From Rhynchopus sp. YZ270_cl-10 (lineage: Eukaryota > Euglenozoa > Diplonemea > Diplonemida > Diplonemidae), in NCBI GenBank assembly GCA_964035575.1, contig OZ037921.1, forward strand, positions 702,501 to 766,500: 64,000 bases of DNA, read 5' to 3'. The notes under the pieces were generated by a model that was not told the origin of the DNA, did no database searches, and saw only the letters and a list, made by a program, of their open reading frames with translations. Made by a program: the position numbers and the translations under genes. Positions 10,216 through 21,034 of this stretch are shown in pieces; position 1 is the first letter of the stretch; each line of letters begins with the position of its first letter.

Positions 10216-11270
10216 ATTCACAACAAATCACAAAAAATCACAAAAATCACAAAAAATCACAAGCAATCACAAACAAAAAATCTTATTCACAAAAAATCAC
10301 ACAAAATCACAAAAAAATAAATCCTATTCACAAAAAATCACAAGCAATCACAAAAAAAAAATCCTATTCACAAAAAACACGGGTCGGGAAAGATCTTTTT
10401 TTTTTTTTTTTTTTTCGAGAAAAAAAATCCTCTTCTCCCGAAAAAAAAAAAAAAAAAAAGATTTTTGGGAGAAAAAAAAAAAGAGAAAAGATTTGAAAAT
10501 CCTGGGAAAATCCTGAAAAAATCCTGAAAAATCCTGGAAAAATCCATGAAATTTCATGAAAAATCTCGAGATCTTGAGAAATCTTTGAAAAAAAAAAAAA
10601 AGATTTTCAAAATCTTTTTTTTTTTTTTTCCCAAAAAGATTTTTCAAAATCCCAAAAATCTTTTTTATCTTTTTTTTGAGAAAAAAAAGATTTTCAAGAT
10701 CTTTTTCATCTTTTTTTCTCTTTTTTTCCTTTTTTTTCCTTTTTTTTTCAGGATTTTTCAAAGATCTCAAAGATCTCGAGAGATCCTGAAAAAAAAAGAC
10801 AAAAATCCTGAAAATCTTGATTTTTTTTTTTTTTCTCCCGAGATTCTCGAAAAAAGACAAAAAAAGACAAAAGATCTTTCCTGACCCGTGTAAAAAATAA
10901 CAAACAATCACAAAAAATCACAAAAAGTGGATGTGATTTTTTGTGATTTTTTGTGATTGTTTGTGATTTTTTGTGAATAGGATTTATTTTTTGTGATTTT
11001 GTGTGATTTTTTGTGAATAAGATTTTTTGTTTGTGATTTTTTGTGATTGTTTGTGAATAGGATTTTTTTTTTGTGATTTTTTGTGATTTTTGTGATTTTT
11101 TGTGATCGTTTGTGTTTTTTTGCGAATAGGATTTATTTTTTGTGATTGTTTGTGATTTTTTGTGAATAGGATTTATTTTTTGTGATTTTGTGTGATTTTG
11201 TGTGAATAAGATTTTTTGTTTGTGATTGTTTGTGATTTTTTGTGAAGAGGATTTTTTTTTTTGTGATTGC
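10216..11270. repeat. Inward-facing CACAAAAAATCA arrays, with a nested palindrome between
   Basis: Units of TCACAAAAAATCACAA with variants (AGCAATCAC, ATCCTATTCAC) fill 10216-10376. The reverse-strand form (TTGTGATTTTTTGTGA) fills 10930-11270. A short array also follows the left terminal repeat (8475-8557). The arrays are mirror images, so the two ends of the element could pair over hundreds of bases. They may be recombinase-binding repeats or by-products of foldback replication. Confidence 0.75.
10377..10891. repeat. Nested 515-bp palindromic low-complexity element
   Basis: The ends are 23-bp inverted repeats with one mismatch: ACACGGGTCGGGAAAGATCT at the left, and the inverse of ACACGGGTCAGGAAAGATCT at the right. 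The interior is A/T-rich with repeated AATCCTG and GATCTTGAGA motifs that also mirror each other. It sits within the CACAAAAAATCA array with A-runs on both sides. Probably a small foldback element inserted into the larger one. Long Lys/Phe-rich open frames here are artefacts of composition. Confidence 0.6.
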
Positions 11271-11317
11271 TTGTGAATATTGTTGTTGCGGGCACCCGGA
11301 TCTCCCCACTCTATTTT

Positions 11318-11380
11318 ATTTTTGAAAACTTGGTTGTATTAGTGTCGACACCCCGAGGATGAGCTCCACTATTTTCCCTT
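11318..11380 (+). repeat. GAAAACTTGGTTG repeat (copy 3)
   Basis: GAAAACTTGGTTGTATTAGT, GTCGACACCCCGAGGATG, AGCTCCACTATTTT. It begins ten bases outside the right end of the recombinase element. Confidence 0.65.
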
Positions 11381-11430
11381 TTTTTTTTTACTCAACAAAA
11401 CTACGGTAATAAGGGGAAGCCCTATGTTAT

Positions 11431-14400
11431 CTAGTGTCCTGTTGCCTGATTTGCTGCGGCGAAGGCAAGCAACCTCTGCCTCGCGTTTGCTGTCATCTGT
11501 TTAAAAAGAAAATTGATATTTTTTCAGAAAATTCCACAAAAAAAAAACATAGATAAACCGCCTCTTGACCTTCATCAGTTACAAATACCCCCCTCCCTCT
11601 CTCCCCTCCCCCACACGGTGGAATAATCATTTGGACTACCAATGGAACTACTAGTCGCAACGACTACTGCTAAACTAGTAGTGTTATTGGTGTAAAACTA
11701 GTAGTAAAAACACTAATCATTTGGACTACTAGTGGCCCCCTGTGTACCCCGCAATAACATTTTACATACCGGTGACCCGTCTACGCTGATATCTGTTATG
11801 TTCGGACACTGCTGCATCAAAACTGTCGCAGAAACATCGGTCACAGAGGTCAACGACAGATCAATCGATCTGAGGTTAGGACAGCAACTCGCGAGGAGCT
11901 GGATTTCATCATCACCGACATCAGAATCCTTGAGGGAGAGATACTCGACCACGAGACCAAAGTTTGTGTGCCAGAGGTCCAACTCTTCTGGGGGCACTGC
12001 GGAGGCACCACGCATGAGGAAGGCCTTGACACGCGTCTCTGCGTACATTTGCCGCCATGAACCTTCGTGGTTTGGGTAGTCCGGAATGTGCTCGCCAGGT
12101 GGTGCCTCTTTCTGTGACCTACCCCACCACGACACATCCATGGCAGGTGCCACGGCAGACCCTCCCAGGGCCTCCCACCTGATCCAATCTGATACAGAAA
12201 ACTCAGAAAGGCTTGCTTCGCAGGCCGCCCAATACCGTCGTGATGCATCCAAAGTAAACGCATGTTGACTGTCAGAAACGCCAGTAGTAAGTGGTGTACC
12301 GTATACATGGCTTGCAACAGCCGCAACCAACACCGGTGCTTTAATTTGCGCAGCAAGGGTTAAAAGCTCTGTCGCTTCGACCCCTTCTTGCCGCATGAGG
12401 GGTGCGAGGTTGCGGAGGAACCCTTCCATTTCGCCTGCATTCACATTTAAAAAGTCTGCGACGATGGAAAGAACGTTGGAGGCTGCGTTTGGGAAGCGGA
12501 TCTTCCCGGAAGCATGCTTGAGAGACGCTGCACGCGAGACGTCTATGGTGTGCAGGGGGAACTCATTGTAATCTGATGACAGCATTATGAGGGCTACATT
12601 CTGTGGTTGCGGTGCGGCAACTGCGGGGATTGGCGTTGCATTTGACAGAGGCGATGCGGCAGGACCATGCGCAGGAGAAGAACCTAGGGTGCCTGCACCA
12701 CCACCCATACCCTTCTTTGGCGCAGCTCCCGCTCCGATACTCTGCTTGATAATACCCACCTGCTTTGCCACAGCAGTGTCATAATCTGCTATAGAATCCG
12801 ACAACTCTGCCACCTCCTGCGCAGACGCAATCACCTTAAGAACCTGCTCGCATTGGTGGATGGAGTTCATCGCTTTCGCCAGACAGACCCGCACCCCTTG
12901 CTCTGTGGAGGTCACAACCCGGTCAGAGCCCTGCTGATAGAGTGGGACCGGAGCATCAGAGTAGATGCCTGCTTCCAGATCGTCGTCTTCGTCGTCCGAT
13001 ATGTTAGCCTGCTGTGGGTTGCCTACCGGGTCGTCAACGGAGTCTTGAAACGCATCGTACCACGCCTTCTTGAAGGTGTGGTTCTCCTCCATAGTCTTTT
13101 CAACAGCATCTTCCTTGAGGGCCATGACAACAGCGTCGTTTGTGATGGCATCGGTGCATTCTATGACATTAATCATATCATTAATGACATGGCCACAGAC
13201 CTTAACAATATGCGCATCAACAGATTCAATAAGAGACAACTCCACAATGTCAGACACAATGCTTTGACAGATGAAGTAAAGGTTAGGCCCCCCAGCACTG
13301 TCTGCACCGTCCTTTTCGATAAGCTCCTCGAGTGTACAGTCGAGGGTGTAGACGGTAGGTGGACGGTCCACATCATCGTCCGATTCTTCATCAGAATCCC
13401 ACGTACGTTCACGGCCGACCGGATCTCCTTTAGGGGGTACCCGCTGAATGCGTTGAGAATAGCCGTTCTTCATGGTACGGTGCACTTCACGGAGTTTTAC
13501 GTAGAGGGTATCCCAATCCGCATGCCGCCCGCCATCTGCCGCAATCGACTTTGCTGTTAAAAAGTTTATGTCCTGTTGGGTTGCTTGATTGGCGACAGCG
13601 GTTTCGACGCTTGATTCAATACCACGTACTATCGCTTTGTCGGTTGTCCCTTCAAACTCAGAGACGATAGTAGGGTAGCCGGTGCAGGTCCACATCCAGA
13701 GGGTCCAGAGCCAGCGGAGGGGGAGGACCATGGATTCGATTTCGAGGAGGTGGGAGAGTGCGCCGTGGTGGTCGAGGCGGAGGGCTTCGTCGGCGGCGAA
13801 GGGGGTGCAGACACGGAGCTGGGCGGCGTCGGCGGCAGAGAGTGCTTCAGAGAAGAGCCTCGATGCGCCTGTCCAGTGCAGACGGAAGTAGAGGTTTTCG
13901 ACCATCTCAAAGTTTTTGAAGCAAACAGCAGTAGTATCCGGCGGAGGCTTATGCGAAGGCGGCTGCGTCGGAATGCGCTCCCCCACGGCAATGATCTTCA
14001 CCCGATTCTTCTCATCAAAGGTCAAAATCTCGTGGTCATAAATATGCTCAATCTCCCTCCCAACCGTCTGCTGCAGTTCGAGGAGGGCCCGCAGAAAGCG
14101 GTGTCGAAACGTCGGCAGCTCCCTCCCCTTCGACGCTGCGGTGATCGTTGTAGATATGGTATGAAACTCAAAGGAGTCTACCCGCCGTTTCTTTTCGTTA
14201 AGACATTGCACCCAACGCCATTCTTCAATCGCAGGGAATTCTTCTTGGATGCGGGAAAGGGGGATGAGATAACGGTGTGTCTCTGACACCATGACACGGA
14301 ACCCAGATTTATGGGGAACCGCGCCGAAAAACGCGATGTAGACACCGGGTTGGAGCTGGGAGTCCATGCTTTCTTTGTATTGCATGGCTGCGTAGATCCA

Positions 14401-17052
14401 GCGTTTGTAGTTGGGGTAGGTGCAGGGCATGAAGTTGACTCTGGTGGAGACGCGGATTTCGAAGGTCTTCAGGTAGGTACGTTGCTCCACCTCTGAGGCA
14501 AGTCGCCAGGCCCAGCCAAGGTGCATGGCAGAGTCGACTGGAACGTCGTCTTTGCTAGCAAGGCGGAGGACAGTAACGATGTGCATGCATTGGACCTCGC
14601 GTTGTACGACGATCTGGTCAAAGATCACACCCAAATCATTTCGACCCATTTGGTTTTGTAAGCGTTTTGCAGCCTCGATGAAGCGTGCGCGAAAGCGGGT
14701 TGTGCCGGAGTTTTCATAAACCTGTCCATATACCCGGATGTTGTCTGCCCAGTTTGGGTCCACCCCGTGGCGGCAGATCCATTTGAAGTCGTGGCTCTCG
14801 CTGTTGAGGTTCGTCATCTGCACATCAGAGAGCAGGTCGCTGATCACCTCGCAAGGCAAGTTGTCATGCGAGTCTGTCAAAATCTCATCCCCGCAGTACA
14901 CCAACGCGGTGAGGTAGATTCCTGGAGAGGAAGGGGGGTTTATTTAGGTTGAAAATAGCCAAAAAATCGGCAAAAAATAAAAATAGTGAAGTTACTAGGA
15001 CGCAGATTCTGCACCCTAGGTAGCGGATGCAGGTATGTATCTGCATTCCATTTGTAACCCTCTAAACATTATGCACGCTTATCAAAAAAATCCCCTGAAA
15101 TAAGTGTTAACGTAGGCGGGGGAAATAAAAGAGACATTGCCAATCTTCTACAGAAAAAGGCACCCCATGGGAGCAGAGAGAGAGGAGGGGAAGAGGGGAG
15201 GGTGTATACCTGAGCGCAGCTGGTCCGGCTCGAAGTAGGCTCTGCGCTCTTCCAACTGTGCAATCTGTATGGCAGCAGCTTCAGAGGCGGGGGCAGGGTC
15301 GCAGAACTTGTCGTATTCGACGTCTGGGAGTGCATCGCGTGAGGTGAACTCTTGGATGGACTTGACGGTGATCTTCCAGAGCGCACTGAGGCGGGCAGGG
15401 TCGATGTTCCATGGGATGGTGTCCGCTTGGCGTCCTTTGCGTGTAAGCTCTAGCTGCAGTGTGGCGAGCGCCTCTGCAACAGCCTCGTGGATGAAAGGGT
15501 CGTTGGTAGGTGCAGGGTACCGCACAGCCTCCTCAAGAATGCGAAGCTGCCTGAAGATGACGTCAACAGACACCCTGCTCTGGTTTGTGTCGTCCGCAGT
15601 GACGTGCTGGCTGTTGCGCTTCACGTTGTCAACAAGCTTGCGCAGAATCTGGTCCCGGTTGTCTGGTCCCAACATAAACATTCTCAGATCATTGATAATA
15701 GAGTCCTGAGTCCTTAGTGGGTCTGCCGTCATCTCCTCTTCTGTCGCGGTCATCAAAAAGTCAAAATTCTGCATTGCCACTTCCTCAGGAACAGGAGGGC
15801 TTTGGTTCCATGCAAACTCTACTGAATGGGCACGCATATCAACGATCACCTCATTGTCGGCACCTTGGCCGTACATGGAGCACATCGCAAGCTTTAACAC
15901 CAAATCCAAATACTTATGATCCTCTGGAGATTTAAACCCAAGAACATGCCGTTGGTCGTCTATCATCACAATACCGCGTAGTATGTCGGACCCTGCCTGC
16001 TTCCCAAGAAGCTTCCCTATCTCCACATGGTCGGTCAAAGGGTGGATCGTTGTCAACGTAAAATGATCTGTCCCCGTCAACGATGGATACTGAATATACG
16101 CAAGACAATGCGCGCCGACCCAATCCCGCACCGCAGCGATAATCGTCGGCTGATTCTGCTTTGGGTCTGAAGGATGACAAAGCCACCCCTCTATTGCCCC
16201 AAGCACCTTCACCTCCCCTAACGACTGGTTGAAGAACAGCTTGCCTTCCAACTCCTCCTCCAGATGCCCTCTCCGTGGGTTGGGATAGCCTAACCGCATG
16301 TAGTAATAAGGATCGCGAAGGTACGTTGCGCGGGTCAGGAAAGGGGAAAGTGGAGCTGGTGGATCTGCTTCTGGTTTCTCTGGCAGAACTGCTTCTTCAT
16401 CAAGAGGAACCGGGTCAATAAAGTCCATATCCTTATAGTCAGCAGCGGAGCGCAAACGATCCACAATGTCAACCCAAACCTCCAGAGCGTTGGTTGCCTC
16501 AATGTTAAGGACATCCTGTACTTCTTCGTCCGGAGCTTCGCTTTCAAAGGGGTCGTTCTCAGACATATATTTATCAGCAACGTTTTTGACCAGGGTTTTC
16601 TGCGATTCCTGACTGATCAACCCATCCTTAACCGCGCGGGACAACCGTTTCTTCACAAAAGACTGTACTGCCCCCTTTTTTTCTTGCGTCCACCCTTCGC
16701 GGGGCTCCAATTTCACCCGCTTTGGTGAGAGGACCGGATCGCGTCCGTCCATAGTGGACTGAGTCGGGCCGAGGTCGGGAAGGGTGCGGGTTGACTTCGC
16801 AGTGGCGGCAGAGCGGTACTGGATGTGCCCCTCCCGGGCACGACGTTCCTCCCAAACAAACTCCTTGTCTTCAAAGGCCTTTCCCTCAAGAATCCAATAC
16901 GTTTTGGTCTTGACGCGCCCATCAGCCTCCTCCTGCTTCACCTTCTTCCTGATGTACACCGACAACCCCACCTGCTGGACATCCTTGTCCTTGTTCCGTT
17001 TGTTCACCTCTTCGTCATGGTAGAGATCGTCAATCCCACCTGGGTACGACAT
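11431..17052 (-). CDS. Large protein with SKP1-like, F-box-like and LRR segments, three exons
   Basis: CDS join of 17052-15210, 14921-11770 and 11496-11431 (1686 aa). Intron 1 (GTATAC...TCTCCAG, 288 bp) is phase 1; intron 2 (GTATGT...TTTTTAAACAG, 273 bp) is phase 0 and leads to a last exon of 21 codons ending NQATGH. Reading through the second splice site instead would replace that tail with 11 other residues. The first 1,300 residues match nothing I know; an acidic linker (SDEESDDDVD) lies about residue 1100. Near the C-terminus there is a SKP1/BTB-type fold (IMLSSDYNEFPLHTIDVSRA, IRFPNAASNVLSIVADFLN, LLTLAAQIKAPVLVAAVASH). A Trp-rich F-box-like stretch and one or two LRR-like repeats (LRSIDLSLTSVTDVSATVLM) follow. 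SKP1 and F-box proteins are normally separate partners in SCF ubiquitin ligases, so this would be a single-chain version. The start is ATG 17052, just after CTTTCAG, a likely acceptor. Confidence 0.72.
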
Positions 17053-17917
17053 TTGTTCCCCTGGTGGATTCACCTGAAAGTGTTGAATGGGAGAGCTTTG
17101 GTGGTACGTTATATCGTTAGTTTTAGGATTATCAAAGATTGTTTCATATACTAACTATTCTACTGAATAGATGGTATAATCCCCATCACAAAGAGAAAAA
17201 TATCGGGTCTTTTGTGCGCTCAAAGCCGGAAGGAAGAAAAAATAATGGAAAGTTGTAGTTGTAGCACAAAGATGTACTGACTGCGGTCCACACTGAGATG
17301 AATGGATTCACGCCTTCGCAAAGAAGGGCTCTATTGTGCCATCTCTATACCTGAGCCGTGCTTCAAGGAGTTTCGAGAGCCAGAGTAAAAAAGGGGGGTT
17401 TCTTTCTTATTTTGGTAAAAAGAGAGGAGGAGGAAAAAGGAAGAAATCTTTTTGGAGGTGTACGAATAATATTGGTTTATGGTGGGAAAAGTATGTCTGA
17501 TATTAGCACAGTTTTTGCAACAAAAAAATAAAATACTGGAGTTTTGTGCAATATTGTTTGGGGGTCTTTTTTGTGGGCAATAAAAATAAAATAAAAAAGC
17601 AAGACAAAAAAAAATCCGCACAAAAAAAGTTGACTTGAAATACAACAGCCCATGGCAGTGTACCTTTGGCACATGACCGACTGGGGTGGACCCCCCAACC
17701 ATGCAGTCCTACATCCATTTCAAAAATACACCCTCTTTTTTACCCAACTAAAAACGCCTCAAAAAATGGTACACTGGAAAGTGCCCTGAGAGGAATGTTT
17801 TGTTAACTGTAGATGGTGTTCCACAAAAAAATCAGCAAATCTATCAGTTTTTGGTCCTTTTTTTGTGGAACACCATTGTGGGGGGAAATTCAGATATAAA
17901 AGAAAAACTGCCCCTCT
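17053..17917. other. Intergenic region between the SKP1-like gene and the kinase
   Basis: No gene seen. It contains one copy of the GCAGTCCTACATCCATTTC repeat (17629-17722) and a palindromic TTTGTGGAACACC / GGTGTTCCACAAA pair (17816-17875). The remainder is A/T-rich. Confidence 0.55.
17629..17722 (+). repeat. Dispersed repeat, GCAGTCCTACATCCATTTC family (copy 1)
   Basis: Order of blocks: TTGACTTGAAATACAACAGC, GGCAGTGTACCTTTGG, ATGACCGACTG, GGTGGACCC, CCAACCATGCAGTCCTACAT, CCATTTC. Full relatives are at 21314-21430, 41832-41930 and 60420-60533; truncated ones are at about 22284-22338 and 53573-53612. All face the plus strand, against the genes. The length (95-120 bp) and lack of coding suggest a SINE. 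Confidence 0.7.
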
Positions 17918-20900
17918 TTACCCCCCTTCTTCTTCGCATGCCCAACACTCAGAAATCCCTTCTCGTGCAAGAACCCCTGTGGTGTGGCTGATAAAGTCTT
18001 CTTCACCGGAGTATTTATTCCCTCGGCCTGTTTCCCAAAAGGTGCCGACCTGGCCTATTGTGACGCTGGCGCAGTCGCTGGGGCTGAGCATGGCGGCGCT
18101 CATTCTCCGCTTCGCGAGCTCGACTGCAAGGAACTTTGCGTCGCAGGAGTGGAAAATGACATTGCAACTGAGGTAGTTCACCGCAGGGTCTGCCCCGCCT
18201 CCACTCAGCGTGTCCTCCAAAGCCTTCAAGGCGATCTCCCTTTGAAACGGCGGGCCTGTGTTCATGTAGTACCCAGTAAAGCCCCAGTCTGTTTCGCACA
18301 GAAGCTCAAATTGGGCCTTGAAATATGCTTCCCGCACTGTAGGGCGGTCGTCTGGACTGATGTTTCCTAGAAAAATGCCGAGACCCATAGAAAGCATGGA
18401 AAGGTTACGCACTCCGTGATGCTGTGCGCAGGTGAATATTGCACGATAAGAGTCTTTAATGCGTTCTTTTAAACGAAATTGAGCGACCGGTTGGAAGCCG
18501 AGCCAGGAAAACCCATTTTCTTTGTCGGTGTTTTCCATGAAGTATTTGGACGCCTCTCGGATGGTGGTGGAAGGGCTGAAGAAGTCGATTCCTGTTGCGA
18601 GGAGGAAGGTGACGGGTTGAGGGGTTTTTGGGGTGAGCTGGTTGTGGTTTCCTTTGCAGCCATCTACAAGGAAGAAACCTTGCTGGCTGATGCAGACTGC
18701 GGTGCCGATCTCTGAGAGACTCTGTTCCATAATCGACTTCGCGTCTGCCGAGGACGAGAACCCTACCCCATACGGGAACAACGCAACGTGCTGCCTCCAC
18801 GCATCAAACTTCTCAAGAAACTGCGTATACTGCTCCTTCACCACAATGTCGTTCTGACGGAACTTCCCACCCCTCGGTGACGACGGCGCTGACGAAATAC
18901 CTTCCCTTGGGTTGTTAGGAGTAAATAGCAGCCCCTTTAGATGCCCCTCAGCCTTGGCCCGCCGCGACTGCCACTTATGGATATCAATTTTGTGCTGTGG
19001 GTCCCTCTTCTCCTGCGGCTGCAAAGACAACTGTTGGATCATATTGTCTGCTGTCCTGCGTTCATTTTCAAGAACATTGCGGAGTACATGTTCCTCCTCC
19101 ATGTCACCTATCTTAGAAAGTGGTGTAGCCCGATGTGCAGACCAAAACAACTGTAGTGCCTTCATCGAAGTAAACTGAACCAACTCTGCAAAGAACTTTG
19201 GTGGGACACATGAAGCCGTTCCCACATAGGTTGACCTAGCCAGCCGCTTCACCTCACCGATGCTGATGCTGAAGTCCTTATCACCATAGATCTCTTTCGC
19301 AGACGGGCCATCCGTATCCTCCGTATCAAAGAAAGGATCTACGCTGGTCCCCGCAGCTTTTTCTTCTCTTGAAATTTGATCAATCATTTCGGCAGACACT
19401 GTGACAATCCTTTTGTCGTCACGGTCATCAAGCAGCTTTGGTGAGAGCCTGATATCAGGCATACTAGGTTCAATCTCTTGTCTATCAGAAGTACGGTTCA
19501 GGAGAGAGAGGAAGCAATGACTGGGACGCTTTCTGTGTGGGTACATTCTTTTTGGGTCGAGATCGGCGTTGTTGAAGCCTTTACCTTCTCCCTCCCTTCT
19601 GATGTCCAACGAAGAGAATGGGCTAGCATCAGACACAGCGCCGTTCACGATGTCCTCTACAGCGGTCTTGCGTTCCTCCTCAGAGAGCAACGACATCTGC
19701 GACCCAACAAACACCGTTGCCGGCCCCGACAGCTCTGTGTCCAACGTGTATTTGAAGTACGGCAGCTTCCGCTCCTTGCAGATCTTCTTCGTTTGGTACA
19801 CACGATTCCCAAGAAAGGGGTGCTCCTGCAGCTCTAGGTGGGTATGCTCTTGGCTCTCTGCCTCAAAGCACATTTGCACAAAGCTGGTACATTCCTCTGG
19901 TATTAATGTCCGTTTATCGAGGTAGTTAAGTGGCGTCTCACCCGTACGATACGCCCTTTGCGACATTGCAACGTACGCAGGTATGTCCCATCCATGATTA
20001 TTGTCGCCAAAGTCTGCACCCGACCACACTATCCTAGCCGTTGCCATCTCCAACAGAGCACACCCCAGCGCCCAGAGGTCCGATCCATTCGAATACTTCC
20101 CTAGCGATGAGATGCAGGGACTCAGATACGGCGGGCTTCCCACAATGCTGAGCACCTGGTTGTCCTCCTTGGCACTGACATCACCGACAGAGTTGGGCGC
20201 CATCGTAAGCGATGTGGTGGACAACCCAAAGTCCGTCAACGCAACGGAACCTACACAATCTATAAGCATATTCCCTGGCTTCAGGTCCCTATGAAGGACC
20301 TGGCAGGAGTGGAGGTACTGAAGTCCAGAGAGAAGCTGCTTCGCGTATTTTCGCACAGTGCATGGAGGAAGCGACCCAAACTCTTTGATTTGATGTGCAA
20401 CAGAGCCCTGCGCCCAGTAGGACATAACGATTTCACAGCGTTTCTGCCCGACAACGAAGTTCCATACGCTTACAATGTTTTTGTGGATGAGCTGTCGGAG
20501 GGTCGAGTACTCGGCTCGGGCTTCGTCTTCTGCACCGTTGTCTTTGCTGAGACCGTCTACTTTGAGCACTTTTACTGCATAAACGGTGCCGAGGTTGTCA
20601 AGAGCTTTGTAGACCTTCCCAAAGGCACCTTGACCTATGGTGGCACCACGCTGCAGACCACAGAGAAGGATTTCTTTTTCATCACCCGATTCATCTGAAG
20701 AGGAGGCGTCGTCAAGAGTGTCGTCCTGATTTGCTTTGTTCGCAATCTCAGCGTACATCTCTGCTGCCCCAAGGTGCAGGTCGTAACACGCATCTTCAGG
20801 GTTCTGCGGTCGCGACGACAGTAAGTGTTGCATCATGTGGTCGACAGTCTCATGCAGGTTGATGCTCTTCAAATAGTTCAACTCCTCCGACTGCACCTCA

Positions 20901-21034
20901 TTGGGCGAAGGTGGGGGAGGGGGCTCTGCTGCACTCCCTCCTTTCGCGGTTTCATCGATCATTTGGAAGGAGAGCTCCGAGGGCGACCCTCGGGGGAGGG
21001 GGAGGGAGGGAGGGGGTCTGGGAAAAGGTGTCAT
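17918..21034 (-). CDS. Ser/Thr protein kinase with a large C-terminal domain
   Basis: 1038 residues. The kinase domain (about 127-410) has the glycine loop GQGAFG, the ATP lysine in YAVKVLK (K155), HRDLKPGN (D250) and TDFG (D268). GSPPYLSP replaces the usual APE-loop wording. The pattern resembles the STE11/MAPKKK group. The N-terminal 120 residues are Pro- and acid-rich. The remaining 600 residues form a second conserved-looking region (GLGIFLGNISPDDRPTVREA, VTIGQVGTFWETGRG, NKYSGEEDFISHTTGV) that I cannot assign with confidence; a macro-like or effector-like fold is one possibility. No membrane segment is visible. The ATG at 21034 is the first in frame, and GTGCAG lies about 45 bases upstream as a possible acceptor. 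Confidence 0.85.
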   Translation of the reverse strand: MTPFPRPPPSLPLPRGSPSELSFQMIDETAKGGSAAEPPPPPSPNEVQSEELNYLKSINLHETVDHMMQHLLSSRPQNPEDACYDLHLGAAEMYAEIANKANQDDTLDDASSSDESGDEKEILLCGLQRGATIGQGAFGKVYKALDNLGTVYAVKVLKVDGLSKDNGAEDEARAEYSTLRQLIHKNIVSVWNFVVGQKRCEIVMSYWAQGSVAHQIKEFGSLPPCTVRKYAKQLLSGLQYLHSCQVLHRDLKPGNMLIDCVGSVALTDFGLSTTSLTMAPNSVGDVSAKEDNQVLSIVGSPPYLSPCISSLGKYSNGSDLWALGCALLEMATARIVWSGADFGDNNHGWDIPAYVAMSQRAYRTGETPLNYLDKRTLIPEECTSFVQMCFEAESQEHTHLELQEHPFLGNRVYQTKKICKERKLPYFKYTLDTELSGPATVFVGSQMSLLSEEERKTAVEDIVNGAVSDASPFSSLDIRREGEGKGFNNADLDPKRMYPHRKRPSHCFLSLLNRTSDRQEIEPSMPDIRLSPKLLDDRDDKRIVTVSAEMIDQISREEKAAGTSVDPFFDTEDTDGPSAKEIYGDKDFSISIGEVKRLARSTYVGTASCVPPKFFAELVQFTSMKALQLFWSAHRATPLSKIGDMEEEHVLRNVLENERRTADNMIQQLSLQPQEKRDPQHKIDIHKWQSRRAKAEGHLKGLLFTPNNPREGISSAPSSPRGGKFRQNDIVVKEQYTQFLEKFDAWRQHVALFPYGVGFSSSADAKSIMEQSLSEIGTAVCISQQGFFLVDGCKGNHNQLTPKTPQPVTFLLATGIDFFSPSTTIREASKYFMENTDKENGFSWLGFQPVAQFRLKERIKDSYRAIFTCAQHHGVRNLSMLSMGLGIFLGNISPDDRPTVREAYFKAQFELLCETDWGFTGYYMNTGPPFQREIALKALEDTLSGGGADPAVNYLSCNVIFHSCDAKFLAVELAKRRMSAAMLSPSDCASVTIGQVGTFWETGRGNKYSGEEDFISHTTGVLAREGISECWACEEEGG

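Larger units (their letters stand above)
8445..11308 (-). mobile_element. Tyrosine-recombinase transposon with 38-bp terminal inverted repeats
   Basis: Both ends carry the same 38 bases in inverted orientation (8445-8482 and 11271-11308), beginning TGGGGAGATCCGGGTGCCCG and ending ATATTCACAA, with no mismatch. CTCTA lies directly outside each end (8440-8444 and 11309-11313). The only gene is a tyrosine recombinase on the minus strand. Internal parts are a hairpin (8561-8712), a second inverted pair containing GCTGGGATCCTTCACAAACG (8734-8770 and 10163-10198), arrays of CACAAAAAATCA units facing inward from both ends, and a nested palindrome (10377-10891). Cryptons and DIRS elements use this enzyme class, but Cryptons lack terminal inverted repeats and DIRS needs a reverse transcriptase, which is absent here. 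The perfect ends and intact gene argue for a recent insertion. CTCTA may be the recombination overlap or a target duplication. Confidence 0.8.

Noticed and set aside
10348-10911. 187- and 112-codon Lys/Phe-rich open frames
   Set aside because: Homopolymer-dominated palindromic DNA; both strands are open in the same way.
8475-11270. Regular CACAAAAAATCA repeats considered as a CRISPR-like array
   Set aside because: Units are contiguous and degenerate without unique spacers, and the host is eukaryotic.
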